A stretch of DNA of 61,332 nucleotides from an uncultured Clostridia bacterium (GCA_944380395.1 CALWHM010000008.1:1-61332), one strand, 5' to 3'; shown: positions 1 to 7,819, counted from the first letter of the stretch. Notes: generated by a model from the sequence alone, not told the origin. Made by a program: numbers and translations.

Positions 1-162
1 AAGGCTGCGGAAGAAGAAGCTGCCCGCAAGGCTGCCGAAGAGGAAGCCGCTCGCAAGGCTGCGGAAGAAGAAGCTGCCCGCAAGGCTGCCGAAGAGGAAG
101 CCGCTCGCAAGGCTGCGGAAGAAGAAGCTGCTCGCAAGGCCGCCGAAGAAGAGGCTGCCCGC
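1..162 (+). repeat. 27-bp coding repeat (54-bp higher-order period) encoding KAAEEEAAR
   Basis: Six 27-bp units run from the window edge. Two codon spellings alternate (GCGGAAGAAGAA and GCCGAAGAGGAA cores), giving a 54-bp super-repeat seen about three times. The array continues to the left of the window. Alternating synonymous spelling shows that the last expansions copied a two-unit block. Confidence 0.9.
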
Positions 163-948
163 GTAGAAGAATCCAAGAAAGAAGAAGAGGCAAAAGAAGC
201 CGCTGCTACGGAAACGGCTCCCGTAAAGAAGCCCACCACCAGAAAGCCCGCCAACGCTGCCAAGAAGAAGAGCGCGCCCGTTGAACAGGAAGAGAAGGCG
301 GAAGCTCCCGCAGAACAGCAGGAAGAAGTACCGGCGCAACCAGTTGCCGAAGATAAGGAGGAAGAAGAAGTGAAAGCAGCAAAGAAACCCACCACCAAAA
401 AGCCCGCCAATGCGGCAAAGAAGGCGGAAAAGCCCGCTGAAAAGAAGACTGCAAAGCCCGCCGCCAAGCCCGCGGAGAAGAAGGCTGCCAAGCCTGCAGA
501 GAAGAAAGCGGCTAAGCCTGCCGAGAAGGCAGCCGCCCCCGTAAAGACGGACGAAACCCCCAATAACTACATACTGCTTACCGATGAGCCTGCAAAGCCC
601 GCCGGCGGCAGATATGTCATCATCAAGGACGACGAGAATCCCCTCAAGCCTTACAAGTTCCAGCTGAAGGCAAACAACGGTCAGGTTCTGTTTGAGTCCG
701 AAGGCTATAAGGTCAAGCCCAAGAAGGCTTCCATAATGGCGTTCAAGAAAGCCGTGGAACAAGGAACCATTTCCATCGATAAGGAAAAGAACGGCACGTA
801 TCGTTACAAGTTGTCCAAGGCAGACGGTTCCCTGCTGGGCGTGGGCGAAAGCTACTCCGCCAAGGCAAGAGCGGAAAGTTCCGCGGATTCCGTTAAAACT
901 TTTGCGGCAAGCGCAAACTTTATCGAAGACCTTACCGTGACCGAATAA
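1..948 (+). CDS. DUF1508 (YegP-like) protein with Ala/Glu/Lys-rich N-terminal region, 5' end cut by window
   Basis: Frame 1 is open from the first base to the TAA at 946-948, so the gene begins before the window. What is visible is about 315 residues. Residues 1-54 are a nine-residue repeat, KAAEEEAAR, predicted to be a charged single helix or coiled coil. About 145 residues rich in Lys, Pro and Ala follow, with PAEKKAAKP-type repeats. The C-terminal 110 residues hold two DUF1508-like units: one starts at GRYVIIKDD, the second is the segment with [20 protein letters not shown]1508 is a small beta-rich domain that often occurs as a tandem pair; its biochemical role is not established. An internal ATG at 370 has no special support, because the frame upstream is open and clearly coding. 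A terminator follows directly. Function unknown; possibly a structural or envelope-associated protein. Confidence 0.85.
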   Translation, partial: KAAEEEAARKAAEEEAARKAAEEEAARKAAEEEAARKAAEEEAARKAAEEEAARVEESKKEEEAKEAAATETAPVKKPTTRKPANAAKKKSAPVEQEEKAEAPAEQQEEVPAQPVAEDKEEEEVKAAKKPTTKKPANAAKKAEKPAEKKTAKPAAKPAEKKAAKPAEKKAAKPAEKAAAPVKTDETPNNYILLTDEPAKPAGGRYVIIKDDENPLKPYKFQLKANNGQVLFESEGYKVKPKKASIMAFKKAVEQGTISIDKEKNGTYRYKLSKADGSLLGVGESYSAKARAESSADSVKTFAASANFIEDLTVTE

Positions 949-965
949 CCTTTTGCGGTACATAC

Positions 966-996
966 GACCGTCGCCTTGTGCGGCGGTCTTTTTTTA
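966..996 (+). terminator. Rho-independent terminator of the DUF1508 gene
   Basis: A 9-bp stem (966-974 with 980-988, one G-T wobble) and a 5-nt loop are followed by seven T residues starting at 989. It lies 17 bp after the stop codon. Confidence 0.85.
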
Positions 997-1069
997 TTGA
1001 AAACCACGACCGCGTTGCTTTGATAACGCGGGAAATTTCAGACTGTTTGCGGTGCTTTTTTAAAGAAGA

Positions 1070-1366
1070 AAAAAGCGCGTAAAGCTCGCCGAAACTCTGT
1101 CTTTGCAATATATAATTCACGGTAATGAACACTTGAAGGCTTTTTGTCTATTATCCGTATAAAATATGCGATATATGGCGATTATCAAAATTTGATGCGC
1201 TTTTACTCCGCTTTTTCGCATTATAGAAAAAGCACCGCAAAACTTTTTCCGACCGCAAAAATCAGGTTGAAAAAATCATACCTCCCCGCCCCTTTTGATG
1301 CCGAAATATAAGGGCTTGAAAAAGCGCGTAAAGCGCCGCAAACACTTTGCAAAAAAGCGCGTAAAA
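1070..1366 (+). repeat. Three copies of AAAAAGCGCGTAAA
   Basis: Copies lie at 1070-1085, 1319-1334 and 1351-1366. The first two are identical over 16 bp (AAAAAGCGCGTAAAGC). The third keeps the core but ends in AA. All three have the same orientation and lie in noncoding sequence. The role is unknown; a protein-binding site is possible. Confidence 0.55.
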
Positions 1367-1417
1367 TGCTTGTGTAATATAGTTTGCGCTCAATATAATA
1401 TGGATATAATTATTATA

Positions 1418-1437
1418 ATATACGCGCGCGCGTATAT
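1418..1437. repeat. Perfect 20-bp palindrome with (CG)5 core
   Basis: The sequence is ATATACGCGCGCGCGTATAT, an alternating purine-pyrimidine tract able in principle to form Z-DNA or a cruciform. It lies about 40 bp past the manA terminator. Confidence 0.7.
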
Positions 1438-1470
1438 ATAAAGACAGCGCTTTGCCGCGTAAACAAGGCA

Positions 1471-1499
1471 AACAAAAAGCGGTCTTGTGACAAGACCGC
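1471..1499 (-). terminator. Terminator of the regulator-kinase-manA operon
   Basis: On the minus strand GCGGTCTTG pairs with CAAGACCGC (1479-1499, nearly the whole length self-complementary) and is followed by TTTTTGTTT. It lies about 20 bp after the manA stop codon. Confidence 0.85.
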
Positions 1500-1519
1500 C
1501 GATTTACTTTTGATATCTG

Positions 1520-2470
1520 TTACACGCAGGCGGTTATTACCGTCATCTCTCCGCGCAAAGTAAAGTCGCCTAAGCCTGCGGGTAAAAACAGCGTGTCGCC
1601 CAAAGCAATTTTATATTCGCTGTCCTGCCAAAGCAGTACTCCGTCGCCTTGCGTACAGGTGATGGAGAGGAAGCAGTCCTGCCCTACGCTGCCTTTATAT
1701 TCGGGATCCACCTTTATCTCGCGCACGGTGAAATATTTACAGCTTGCCAAACGGCGCACTCCGCCGCCCTCTTCCACCACGTTTTCATTTGGCGCGGTAA
1801 CGGCGGATACGTTCACCACTTTCATAGCTTTTTCAATGTGCAGTTCGCGCTTTTTGCCGTCCTTACCCACCCTGTCGTAGTCGTAAAGGCGATATGTCAA
1901 AGAGGAGTTTTGCTGCACTTCGCAAATGAGAAGTCCGCCGCAAATGGCGTGAACGGTGCCCGAAGGAATATATATGCTGTCACCCTTTTTGACGGGAATA
2001 AAGTTGAGAAGGCTCAAAATCGTGCCGCCCTTCAACGCTTCTTCCAGCTCTTCCTTACTCACGGCGCGCTTAAAGCCGCAATACACGCCCGCGCCTTCTT
2101 CCGCGTCAACCACGTACCACATCTCGCTTTTGCCGTACTGCCCCTCGTTCGCCAAGGCGTACTCATCGGAAGGGTGAACCTGTATGGATAGATTGGTTTT
2201 TGCGTCTATAAGTTTAATAAGTATGGGGAAAAATTCAAACTGACCGCACTTTTCGCCCTTATATAAGGGCATATGCGCAAGCAGTTCACCAAGCGGCATA
2301 CCGGCGTATTCTCCGTTTTCTATAACGCTCATACCGTCATTATGGCAGGAAAGCTCCCAGCTTTCCGCAATTACATCTCCTGAAGACGGCTTGTTCCATT
2401 CGCGCTTTAATCTGCTTCCGCCCCAAACGTAATCCTTAGTTGTCGGTTTTAGTTTCATAGGATATATCAT
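1520..2470 (-). CDS. manA: Mannose-6-phosphate isomerase, type I short bacterial form
   Basis: Predicted to interconvert mannose 6-phosphate and fructose 6-phosphate in the cytoplasm, linking mannose use or GDP-mannose supply to glycolysis. The 316 residues match the short Bacillus ManA/Pmi form. Family landmarks are visible: KDYVWGGSRLK near the N-terminus, the zinc-ligand segment IQVHPSD (Gln and His), a Glu in GKSEMWYV, and a His in IPSGTVHAI. The ATG at 2470 is chosen because AAAGGAGG stands 9 nt upstream; the next in-frame ATG (2458) has no ribosome site. The start lies 35 bp inside the end of the upstream kinase gene, so translation is probably coupled. The gene is last in a regulator-kinase-manA operon and is followed by a strong terminator. 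Family assignment is secure; the physiological direction of the reaction is not shown by sequence. Confidence 0.93.
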   Translation of the reverse strand: MIYPMKLKPTTKDYVWGGSRLKREWNKPSSGDVIAESWELSCHNDGMSVIENGEYAGMPLGELLAHMPLYKGEKCGQFEFFPILIKLIDAKTNLSIQVHPSDEYALANEGQYGKSEMWYVVDAEEGAGVYCGFKRAVSKEELEEALKGGTILSLLNFIPVKKGDSIYIPSGTVHAICGGLLICEVQQNSSLTYRLYDYDRVGKDGKKRELHIEKAMKVVNVSAVTAPNENVVEEGGGVRRLASCKYFTVREIKVDPEYKGSVGQDCFLSITCTQGDGVLLWQDSEYKIALGDTLFLPAGLGDFTLRGEMTVITACV

Positions 2471-4211
2471 TTTCTTCCGCCTCCTTTCCCGTTGCGAGTT
2501 TTACGGTAAACTCCGAACCTTTCCCCTCCTCACTTTGCAGGGAAATCTCCCCGCCGTGCATATTCACGATAATGTGCTTGACAATGGCAAGCCCCAAACC
2601 CGTGCTGACTTCATCATTGCGCGTGTGCGCCTTGTCCGCCTTAAAGAAGCGCTCGAACACGCGCGGCTTGTCCTCATCGGCTATGCCTATGCCGTTGTCC
2701 TTTACGCTGATATAGGTATAGCCGCCGTCTTCGTGCACGCTCACCCATACGCTTCCGCCGTCGCGGTTGTATTTTACGGCGTTGCTGACCAAATTATTTA
2801 TAGCAGTGGTAATCATCTTGGGATAGCATTCTGCGTGCCCTTCCCCTTCGCAATATACGCTCACGCCCGCGTTCTGCGCCGCGCCGCCTATATCGTCGCA
2901 GACGGAACGGCAGATGGCGCCGATGTCCGTAAACGTCTTTTCTTCATTGACAATATTGGCGTCAAGGCGGCTGATAAAGAGCATATCGTTTATGAGCACG
3001 CCCATTTTGTCCGCGTTGTGCTGTATCTCATCGACGCACCGCTCCACCACCTTTTGGCTCTGCCCGGGCATGGTGAGCACGTCCGAATACCCCTTTATCA
3101 CGGTGAGCGGAGTTTTGAGTTCGTGGGAAGCGTTTGCGAAAAATTCGCTTCTGATGTCCGCAGAACGGCTTTCCTGCGTGATGTCCGTAAACGTGAGCAG
3201 CAGGGCGAACGCGTTGTATGTTTCAAACCAAGAACCGCTGGCTATCAGCGTTTCCACCCTGTACACGCCGCCCGCGCGCCTGAATTCGCAGCCGTCCTTT
3301 TCCCCGCTCTCCTGTGTGCGCGCCGCCGCGGCAAGGATATTTTCATCGCTTATCACGTCCTCAAGCCTCTGCCCCGAAATGTTGCCCTGCAAGCCGAGAA
3401 TGCGCAGCGCCGCGTTATTGTAAGTGAGAATGGCGCGCGTGTCCGAAAGCGCTATTATGCCCTGACCGATGTTGTCCAAAAGGAACGCCGCCTTGCGCTG
3501 TTCGTACTTTATGGAGCTGAGAGAAGCGGATATTTTTTCACTTATATCGCTTATTTGGCTGACTATCCCGCGGAATTCGTCATAATCCGTGCTTACGGTT
3601 ATACCGTGGAAGTTGCCGTTATTTATGTCCTGCAAACCCTTTTGGACCGCTTCGAGCGGACGCATAGAGCGCCTTAAATTCAGATTGGTTATGCCCATAG
3701 CAAGCAGAATGAGCAGCACCGCCACGGCTATACTGCTTCCGAAGAATATCCAGAAATTCTCAGAAGCCCAATCCGCGGGCATCATACTGCGCAAAAATAT
3801 CCTTCCGCTGCTGTCTATATTCGATTCAACGGTCACACTCAAAGTGTGTGCAAGCATTGTTATGCCGTCGTATTTGACGGTGCTGAACACTTCCCCGTTG
3901 GCGGCGGCGGTTTGCAGATCGCCCAAATTCGCGTTCTCGGGCGGGGGCACGTTGGACGCGATTAGGTTGCCGTCACTGCTGTAAATGAAGATGATGACTG
4001 AGCGCGCCGGGAACATATTGGCGCTCTGTTCCAGCTCAAAGACGTAGTCCATCTCTTCAAGCTGACGCGCATATTGCTCCGAAAAATTGCTCAGAGTGTT
4101 GCGCATAGTAAGATAACTCGCCAGCAGGTAACCCCCGCAGGCGAGCAGAATGACCAAAATAAGCGTGACGCTTATCGTCGTGAATATTTGACGAGTAAGC
4201 TTGCCGCGCAT
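2436..4211 (-). CDS. PhoR-like membrane sensor histidine kinase
   Basis: Autophosphorylates and passes phosphate to the response regulator encoded just upstream. Of 591 residues, 12-33 and 153-173 are predicted membrane helices enclosing an extracytoplasmic sensor region of about 120 residues. A HAMP segment (174-225) and a PAS-like domain (about 240-345) follow. The phosphoacceptor is His363 in ASHELKTPLT. The ATP-binding domain shows an N box (NNLVSNAVKYN, 472-482), DNGIGI (505-510) and TGLGLAI (537-543), so it looks catalytically complete. The start lies 4 nt after the regulator stop codon and has no strong ribosome site of its own, suggesting coupled translation. The 3' end overlaps manA. 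The HAMP-PAS layout resembles PhoR, but no phosphate genes are present, so the signal is unknown. Confidence 0.93.
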   Translation of the reverse strand: MRGKLTRQIFTTISVTLILVILLACGGYLLASYLTMRNTLSNFSEQYARQLEEMDYVFELEQSANMFPARSVIIFIYSSDGNLIASNVPPPENANLGDLQTAAANGEVFSTVKYDGITMLAHTLSVTVESNIDSSGRIFLRSMMPADWASENFWIFFGSSIAVAVLLILLAMGITNLNLRRSMRPLEAVQKGLQDINNGNFHGITVSTDYDEFRGIVSQISDISEKISASLSSIKYEQRKAAFLLDNIGQGIIALSDTRAILTYNNAALRILGLQGNISGQRLEDVISDENILAAAARTQESGEKDGCEFRRAGGVYRVETLIASGSWFETYNAFALLLTFTDITQESRSADIRSEFFANASHELKTPLTVIKGYSDVLTMPGQSQKVVERCVDEIQHNADKMGVLINDMLFISRLDANIVNEEKTFTDIGAICRSVCDDIGGAAQNAGVSVYCEGEGHAECYPKMITTAINNLVSNAVKYNRDGGSVWVSVHEDGGYTYISVKDNGIGIADEDKPRVFERFFKADKAHTRNDEVSTGLGLAIVKHIIVNMHGGEISLQSEEGKGSEFTVKLATGKEAEENDISYETKTDN

Positions 4212-4215
4212 TTTA

Positions 4216-4911
4216 TCAGTTTACCGATTTGGAGAATTTGTAGCCGACGCCCCTGACCGTGTGGATATACGGTATGTCGGTGAACTGCGCTATCTTGCTG
4301 CGCAAAGATTTGATGTGCATATCCAGCGTGCGCGTTTCACCCACGTAGTCATAGTCCCAAACGGCGTTTAATATCTTCTCCCTGGTGACGACGTTATTGC
4401 ACTTTTCCATAAGCAGTTTGAGCAGCTTGTACTCCTTTAACGTGAGCTGCACATTATGACCCGCCACGGTCACTTCATGTTCGCTGTTATTTATGGTTAT
4501 CTCACCGATGGAGATTATCTCACCTGCGCCTATCGCGGATTTGCGTATGTTCGCCTTGACGCGGGCAATGAGTTCAAGCATGCCGAAAGGCTTTGCGATG
4601 TAGTCGTCGGCGCCCAAATTGAGTCCCTCCACCTTGTCCTTTTCATCGCCTTTGGCGCTCACTATTATTACGGGAATGCTCTTGGTGTCCTCGCCCTCTT
4701 TCAAAATTTTGAGCGCGTCAAGTCCGCTCATTCCGGGCAGCATCAGATCCAAAATTATCACGTCGCACGTATCGCCCTTTTCAAACGCGTCCAGCATACC
4801 TTCCGCTTTTTCAAAGCAGACGACCTCAAACTCGTCCTTGTCGAAAGCTATTTCGTACAGTCCGCTGATGCTCCTGTCGTCTTCCACCACAAAAATCTTA
4901 TGTCTACTCAT
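4216..4911 (-). CDS. OmpR/PhoB-family response regulator
   Basis: DNA-binding partner of the kinase downstream. A receiver domain (about 1-118) carries the acidic pair ED(D) near residue 10, phosphoacceptor Asp55 (DVIILDL), a Ser near 85 and Lys107 in DYIAKPF. A winged-helix trans_reg_C domain ends with the typical RTLDMHIKSLRSKI and VRGVGYKF segments. All key residues are intact. The ATG at 4911 has AGGAGG 8 nt upstream and is preferred; a TTG one codon earlier is too close to that site. 231 residues. A consensus promoter lies 29 bp upstream. First gene of the regulator-kinase-manA operon. Confidence 0.93.
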   Translation of the reverse strand: MSRHKIFVVEDDRSISGLYEIAFDKDEFEVVCFEKAEGMLDAFEKGDTCDVIILDLMLPGMSGLDALKILKEGEDTKSIPVIIVSAKGDEKDKVEGLNLGADDYIAKPFGMLELIARVKANIRKSAIGAGEIISIGEITINNSEHEVTVAGHNVQLTLKEYKLLKLLMEKCNNVVTREKILNAVWDYDYVGETRTLDMHIKSLRSKIAQFTDIPYIHTVRGVGYKFSKSVN

Positions 4912-4939
4912 CAATTTTGCCTCCTAATAAGCTGTTTAC

Positions 4940-4968
4940 ATTATAACATCATATTTTTCAAATGTAAA
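4940..4968 (-). promoter_or_regulatory. Sigma-A promoter of the two-component/manA operon
   Basis: TTTACA (4963-4968), a 17-bp spacer and TATAAT (4940-4945) on the minus strand. An inverted repeat AAATGTAA-A-TTACATTT (4960-4976) covers the -35 box and is a candidate operator, for example for autoregulation. Confidence 0.75.
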
Positions 4969-5014
4969 TTACATTTTTATATTTCTTACATAAATTATAC
5001 GTATTATGGCGAAA

Positions 5015-5031
5015 ATGTGATTTTTTCACAT
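5015..5031. repeat. Inverted repeat ATGTGA-N5-TCACAT
   Basis: A 6-bp inverted repeat with an all-T spacer, upstream of the regulator promoter. It could be a regulator-binding site; nothing else supports that. Confidence 0.35.
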
Positions 5032-5140
5032 ATAATGGCTATATTTTAGCGGAAGATCGTTTTATGGTTTAAGATTAAATTTGTTTTTTACACACAAAAG
5101 CATTGCCAAAGAAAAATCTACCTTATAATGTCAGCGATAT

Positions 5141-5182
5141 TCCGCGCCTTTTTGAAGGGAATTTTTCTCAAAAAGGCGCGGA
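5141..5182. repeat. Perfect 15-bp inverted repeat after the glucosidase gene
   Basis: TCCGCGCCTTTTTGA (5141-5155) pairs exactly with 5168-5182 around a 12-nt loop. It begins 8 bp after the glucosidase stop codon. The A/T run is at the loop end of the stem and no T-tract follows on the minus strand, so it is not a standard terminator. It may act as a 3' stabiliser or a weak terminator. Confidence 0.6.
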
Positions 5183-5189
5183 GAATTTG

Positions 5190-6854
5190 TTATTTTTCTA
5201 TCTCGAATACCGCCGCTTCATAGGGTCTTAAAGCCAGAACGGAAGAGAATTTGCCGTCCTTATAGTTGGAAAGCACAACTTTGCCCTTGGCAAAAGCCGC
5301 GGGGAGCGCGTAATTTACGCACTTGTTTTTGAAGTTGGCTACGATAAGCAGCGTTTTGGAGCCGTAAGTCCTTGTGTAACCGAAAACGCTGTTATTCCCG
5401 GGATCGAGCTGAACATAGTCGCCGTTCTTTATCACCTCGTTACCCTTTCTGAACGCGTGCAGGCGCTTGTAGAAAGCGTATATGGACTTTTCGCCCGCCT
5501 GCATATCCGCCCGGACGTTTATGGTCTTGTATGACGGATTCAGCATCATCCACGGCTTTCCCGCGGTAAAGCCTGCGTTTTCCTCCGCGCTCCATTGCAT
5601 AGGCGTGCGCGCGTGGTCGCGCGCCCTTTTTGCAAGGCACGCCCTTGCGATAGCCTTTCCGAAAGGTATTTTGCTTGCTATGGAGAACACTTGACGCGCC
5701 ATTACGTCCTGATAGTCTTCATCGCGGAATTTGCAGTTTACCATACCTATCTCCTGCCCCTGATAGATAAACGGAGTGCCCTTTTGCATTTGCATAGCCA
5801 CGGCAAGCATTGTAGCGGCTTGGTAGCGATTGTCCCCGAAGTCGCCCGTAAACCTGCCCAGCGAGCGCGGCTGGTCGTGGTTTTCCAAAAACAGCGTGTT
5901 CCAGCACCCGTCGGGAAGGCTCTGCCACTTGGTGAGCACCTTGGTAAAGCGGCTCAATTTGAATTTGTGCGGTATGACCTCCATATACATATCCGTGCAC
6001 ATATGCTCAAAGCCGAAGATGGTGTCCAGCTCCTGCCTGTCCTCCGCGATACATTCGGGCGCCTTTTCAAAGGTGACGCCCGTGGATTCGCCCACGGTGT
6101 AAGAGTCGTACTTGGACCAGGAATTTTTGTTGAGTTCGCGGATATATTCGTGATATTTGGGACCCAGCACAAAGTGTTCGTCACCGCACATTATCGGGTT
6201 GAATTTGCCGTTCGGCAGTCCTTGCTCCTTTGAGATGTAAGTTATGACGTCACAGCGGAAGCCGTCCACGCCCTTATCCATCCAAAAGTTGCAGATGTCG
6301 GCTATCTCCTTTCTTACGGCGGGGTTTTCCCAATTCAGATCGGGCTGTTTTCTGCTGAACAGGTGCAGGTACCATTCGCCCGTTTTCTCATCGTACTGCC
6401 ACGCGCTGCCGCCGAAGCGTGACGTCCAATTGTTGGGCGGCTTTTTGCCGTTTTTGCCCCTGCCCTTTCTCCAAATATAATAGTTGCGGTAGGGGTTGTC
6501 CTTTGAAGAGCGGCTTTGCACAAACCATTCGTGCTCGTCCGAAGTGTGGTTTGCCACAAGGTCCATTATCAACTTTATGCCGCGCGCGTGCAGACCTTCC
6601 AGCAGTTCGTCAAAGTCCGCCATAGTGCCAAATTCGTCCATTATGTCGCGGTAATTGCTTATGTCGTAACCGTTGTCATCGTTGGGCGATTTATAGATGG
6701 GGGAAAGCCAAACCGCGTCCACACCCAAATCCTTTATATAATCCAATTTGGAAATTATTCCGCGAAGATCGCCTATGCCGTCCCCGTCGGAATCGCAAAA
6801 ACTGCGCGGATATATCTGATAGACCACCGCGTCTTTGTACCACCTGCTTTTCAT
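5190..6854 (-). CDS. malL: Oligo-1,6-glucosidase-type GH13 alpha-glucosidase
   Basis: Cytoplasmic enzyme expected to hydrolyse terminal alpha-glucosidic bonds of isomaltose-type oligosaccharides. No signal peptide. 555 residues, usual for GH13 subfamily 31. Conserved regions are present in order: DLVANHTS (98-105), GFRCDVI with nucleophile Asp202, VGE with acid/base Glu256, and ENHDQPR with Asp327. Val203 directly after the nucleophile is the residue associated with alpha-1,6 preference in characterised relatives. The start is the ATG at 6854: GGGAGG lies 4-5 nt upstream and the ATG shares an ATGA with the ComFC-like stop codon. The longer frame reaching 6938 is rejected because it would lie inside that gene. 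malL is used as the family symbol; trehalose-6-phosphate hydrolase is a less likely alternative. Confidence 0.92.
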   Translation of the reverse strand: MKSRWYKDAVVYQIYPRSFCDSDGDGIGDLRGIISKLDYIKDLGVDAVWLSPIYKSPNDDNGYDISNYRDIMDEFGTMADFDELLEGLHARGIKLIMDLVANHTSDEHEWFVQSRSSKDNPYRNYYIWRKGRGKNGKKPPNNWTSRFGGSAWQYDEKTGEWYLHLFSRKQPDLNWENPAVRKEIADICNFWMDKGVDGFRCDVITYISKEQGLPNGKFNPIMCGDEHFVLGPKYHEYIRELNKNSWSKYDSYTVGESTGVTFEKAPECIAEDRQELDTIFGFEHMCTDMYMEVIPHKFKLSRFTKVLTKWQSLPDGCWNTLFLENHDQPRSLGRFTGDFGDNRYQAATMLAVAMQMQKGTPFIYQGQEIGMVNCKFRDEDYQDVMARQVFSIASKIPFGKAIARACLAKRARDHARTPMQWSAEENAGFTAGKPWMMLNPSYKTINVRADMQAGEKSIYAFYKRLHAFRKGNEVIKNGDYVQLDPGNNSVFGYTRTYGSKTLLIVANFKNKCVNYALPAAFAKGKVVLSNYKDGKFSSVLALRPYEAAVFEIEK

Positions 6855-7660
6855 AATTCCTCCCTTTCTCCGCCGCTGTGTACGCCGGAATATCTTGTGG
6901 AGGCGAAAGTGAGCACTTTTACTCCCTTTGCCCCGCACTTTTTTGCAATTTCAGCTATCGCGCTTGCCGTGGCGCCCGTGGTCAGCACGTCGTCCACTAT
7001 CAGGACGTACGCGCCCCTTAACCGTTCCCAATTTTCACCTTTGGCATATACGCCCTGCACGTTTTCTTCACGCTCGCGCCCTTTCAGTCCCGCCTGCGAC
7101 TTGTTTTCCTTCTTCTTGACCACGGCGCCGTAAACGACGGGTATGCGGATATATTTGCTCAATATCTCCGAAAGCACGGCTATATGGTCGTAGCCGCGCT
7201 CTTTAATGCGCTCGAGTGAGGACGGGGACGGCACTATCACGCTGCAGGACAAGTCCGCTTCGATATATAAATTCGCCATATCCTCCGCCATTTGACGGGC
7301 AATATACGGCGCTTTGCCGTACTTGAACCGCGTGACAAGCTGCCTTGCGGCGCCTTCATACACAAAGCAGGAGTATGCCCTGTCAAAGCAGCGCTCGCGT
7401 TCGCGGCAGGTTTCGCAATACTTTTCCTCCGCTATAAGCTGCCTGCCGCACTTTTCGCACGTGCTGCCCGCGTTGGGAATGATGTTGACGCTGCACTTTT
7501 CGCACAGACCGCCCCACATCAAAGAGGCGCGCTCATCTCCGCAGATCAGGCACCTGCCGGAAGCGGGTGAAAGAATGCCGAGTGAAGATAAAAAGGCGTA
7601 CCGCTTTGCTTGCCTTATTGCGGATAAGGTTTTGTCCTTCTTCTTCAAAAGCTTCCCCAT
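6851..7660 (-). CDS. comFC: ComFC-like double-zinc-finger phosphoribosyltransferase-fold protein
   Basis: ComFC/GntX family; in transformable bacteria ComFC helps DNA uptake or recombination, though many carriers are not known to be competent. Counting from the ATG at 7660 there are 269 residues. Cys pairs at about 37/40, 53/56, 68/71 and 82/85 form two predicted zinc ribbons. The C-terminal half is a PRTase fold with VIVPSP, ERGYDH and the PRPP-loop motif VLIVDDVLTTGAT (about 219-231). The ATG at 7660 is chosen because the predicted transcription start falls exactly on it. The alternative ATG at 7666 would lie outside the mRNA, and neither has a ribosome site. The last 4 bp overlap the glucosidase start. 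Whether it serves competence cannot be told from this window. Confidence 0.88.
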   Translation of the reverse strand: MGKLLKKKDKTLSAIRQAKRYAFLSSLGILSPASGRCLICGDERASLMWGGLCEKCSVNIIPNAGSTCEKCGRQLIAEEKYCETCRERERCFDRAYSCFVYEGAARQLVTRFKYGKAPYIARQMAEDMANLYIEADLSCSVIVPSPSSLERIKERGYDHIAVLSEILSKYIRIPVVYGAVVKKKENKSQAGLKGREREENVQGVYAKGENWERLRGAYVLIVDDVLTTGATASAIAEIAKKCGAKGVKVLTFASTRYSGVHSGGEREEL

Positions 7661-7666
7661 ATGCAT

Positions 7667-7695
7667 ATTATATCACATAACTTGCGCCTTGTAAA
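7667..7695 (-). promoter_or_regulatory. Promoter for a leaderless comFC transcript
   Basis: TTTACA (7690-7695), a 17-bp spacer and TATAAT (7667-7672) on the minus strand. Counting seven bases from the -10 box puts +1 on the A of ATG at 7660. No Shine-Dalgarno sequence exists nearby. Confidence 0.7.
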
Positions 7696-7749
7696 TGACG
7701 AATTTTAATTTCTCATTGCCAAATCCGCACGCAAACGATAATTTGGAAA

Positions 7750-7774
7750 GAGCACGCCGAATCTCAGCGTGCTC
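7750..7774 (-). terminator. Probable terminator of the giant-protein operon
   Basis: An 8-bp perfect stem (7750-7757 with 7767-7774) and 9-nt loop lie about 45 bp after the small lipoprotein stop. On the minus strand only a weak CTTT tract follows, so termination may be partial. Confidence 0.5.
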
Positions 7775-7819
7775 CGTATTGGGGGAAAGAAGACGGAATT
7801 ATCCGTCTATCGTTTGTGG

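Larger units (their letters stand above)
997..1470. other. Gene-free intergenic stretch between convergent units
   Basis: The DUF1508 gene and the manA operon converge here. No reading frame has a ribosome site or family resemblance. The stretch holds three copies of a short A-rich motif around GCGCGTAAA and one long alternating purine-pyrimidine palindrome, listed separately. Confidence 0.6.

Noticed and set aside
206-454. Leu/Pro/Ser-rich 82-codon frame on the minus strand
   Set aside because: Shadow of the Lys/Ala/Glu repeat region of the DUF1508 gene.
4912-4914. TTG start one codon upstream for the PhoB-like regulator
   Set aside because: Only 5 nt from AGGAGG; the following ATG has normal spacing.
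5031-5036. Plus-strand TATAAT upstream of the glucosidase end
   Set aside because: No -35 box at proper spacing and no plus-strand gene follows.
6855-6938. 28-residue N-terminal extension of the glucosidase
   Set aside because: It would lie inside the ComFC-like gene. The ATG at 6854 has a ribosome site and begins the family's normal N-terminus.
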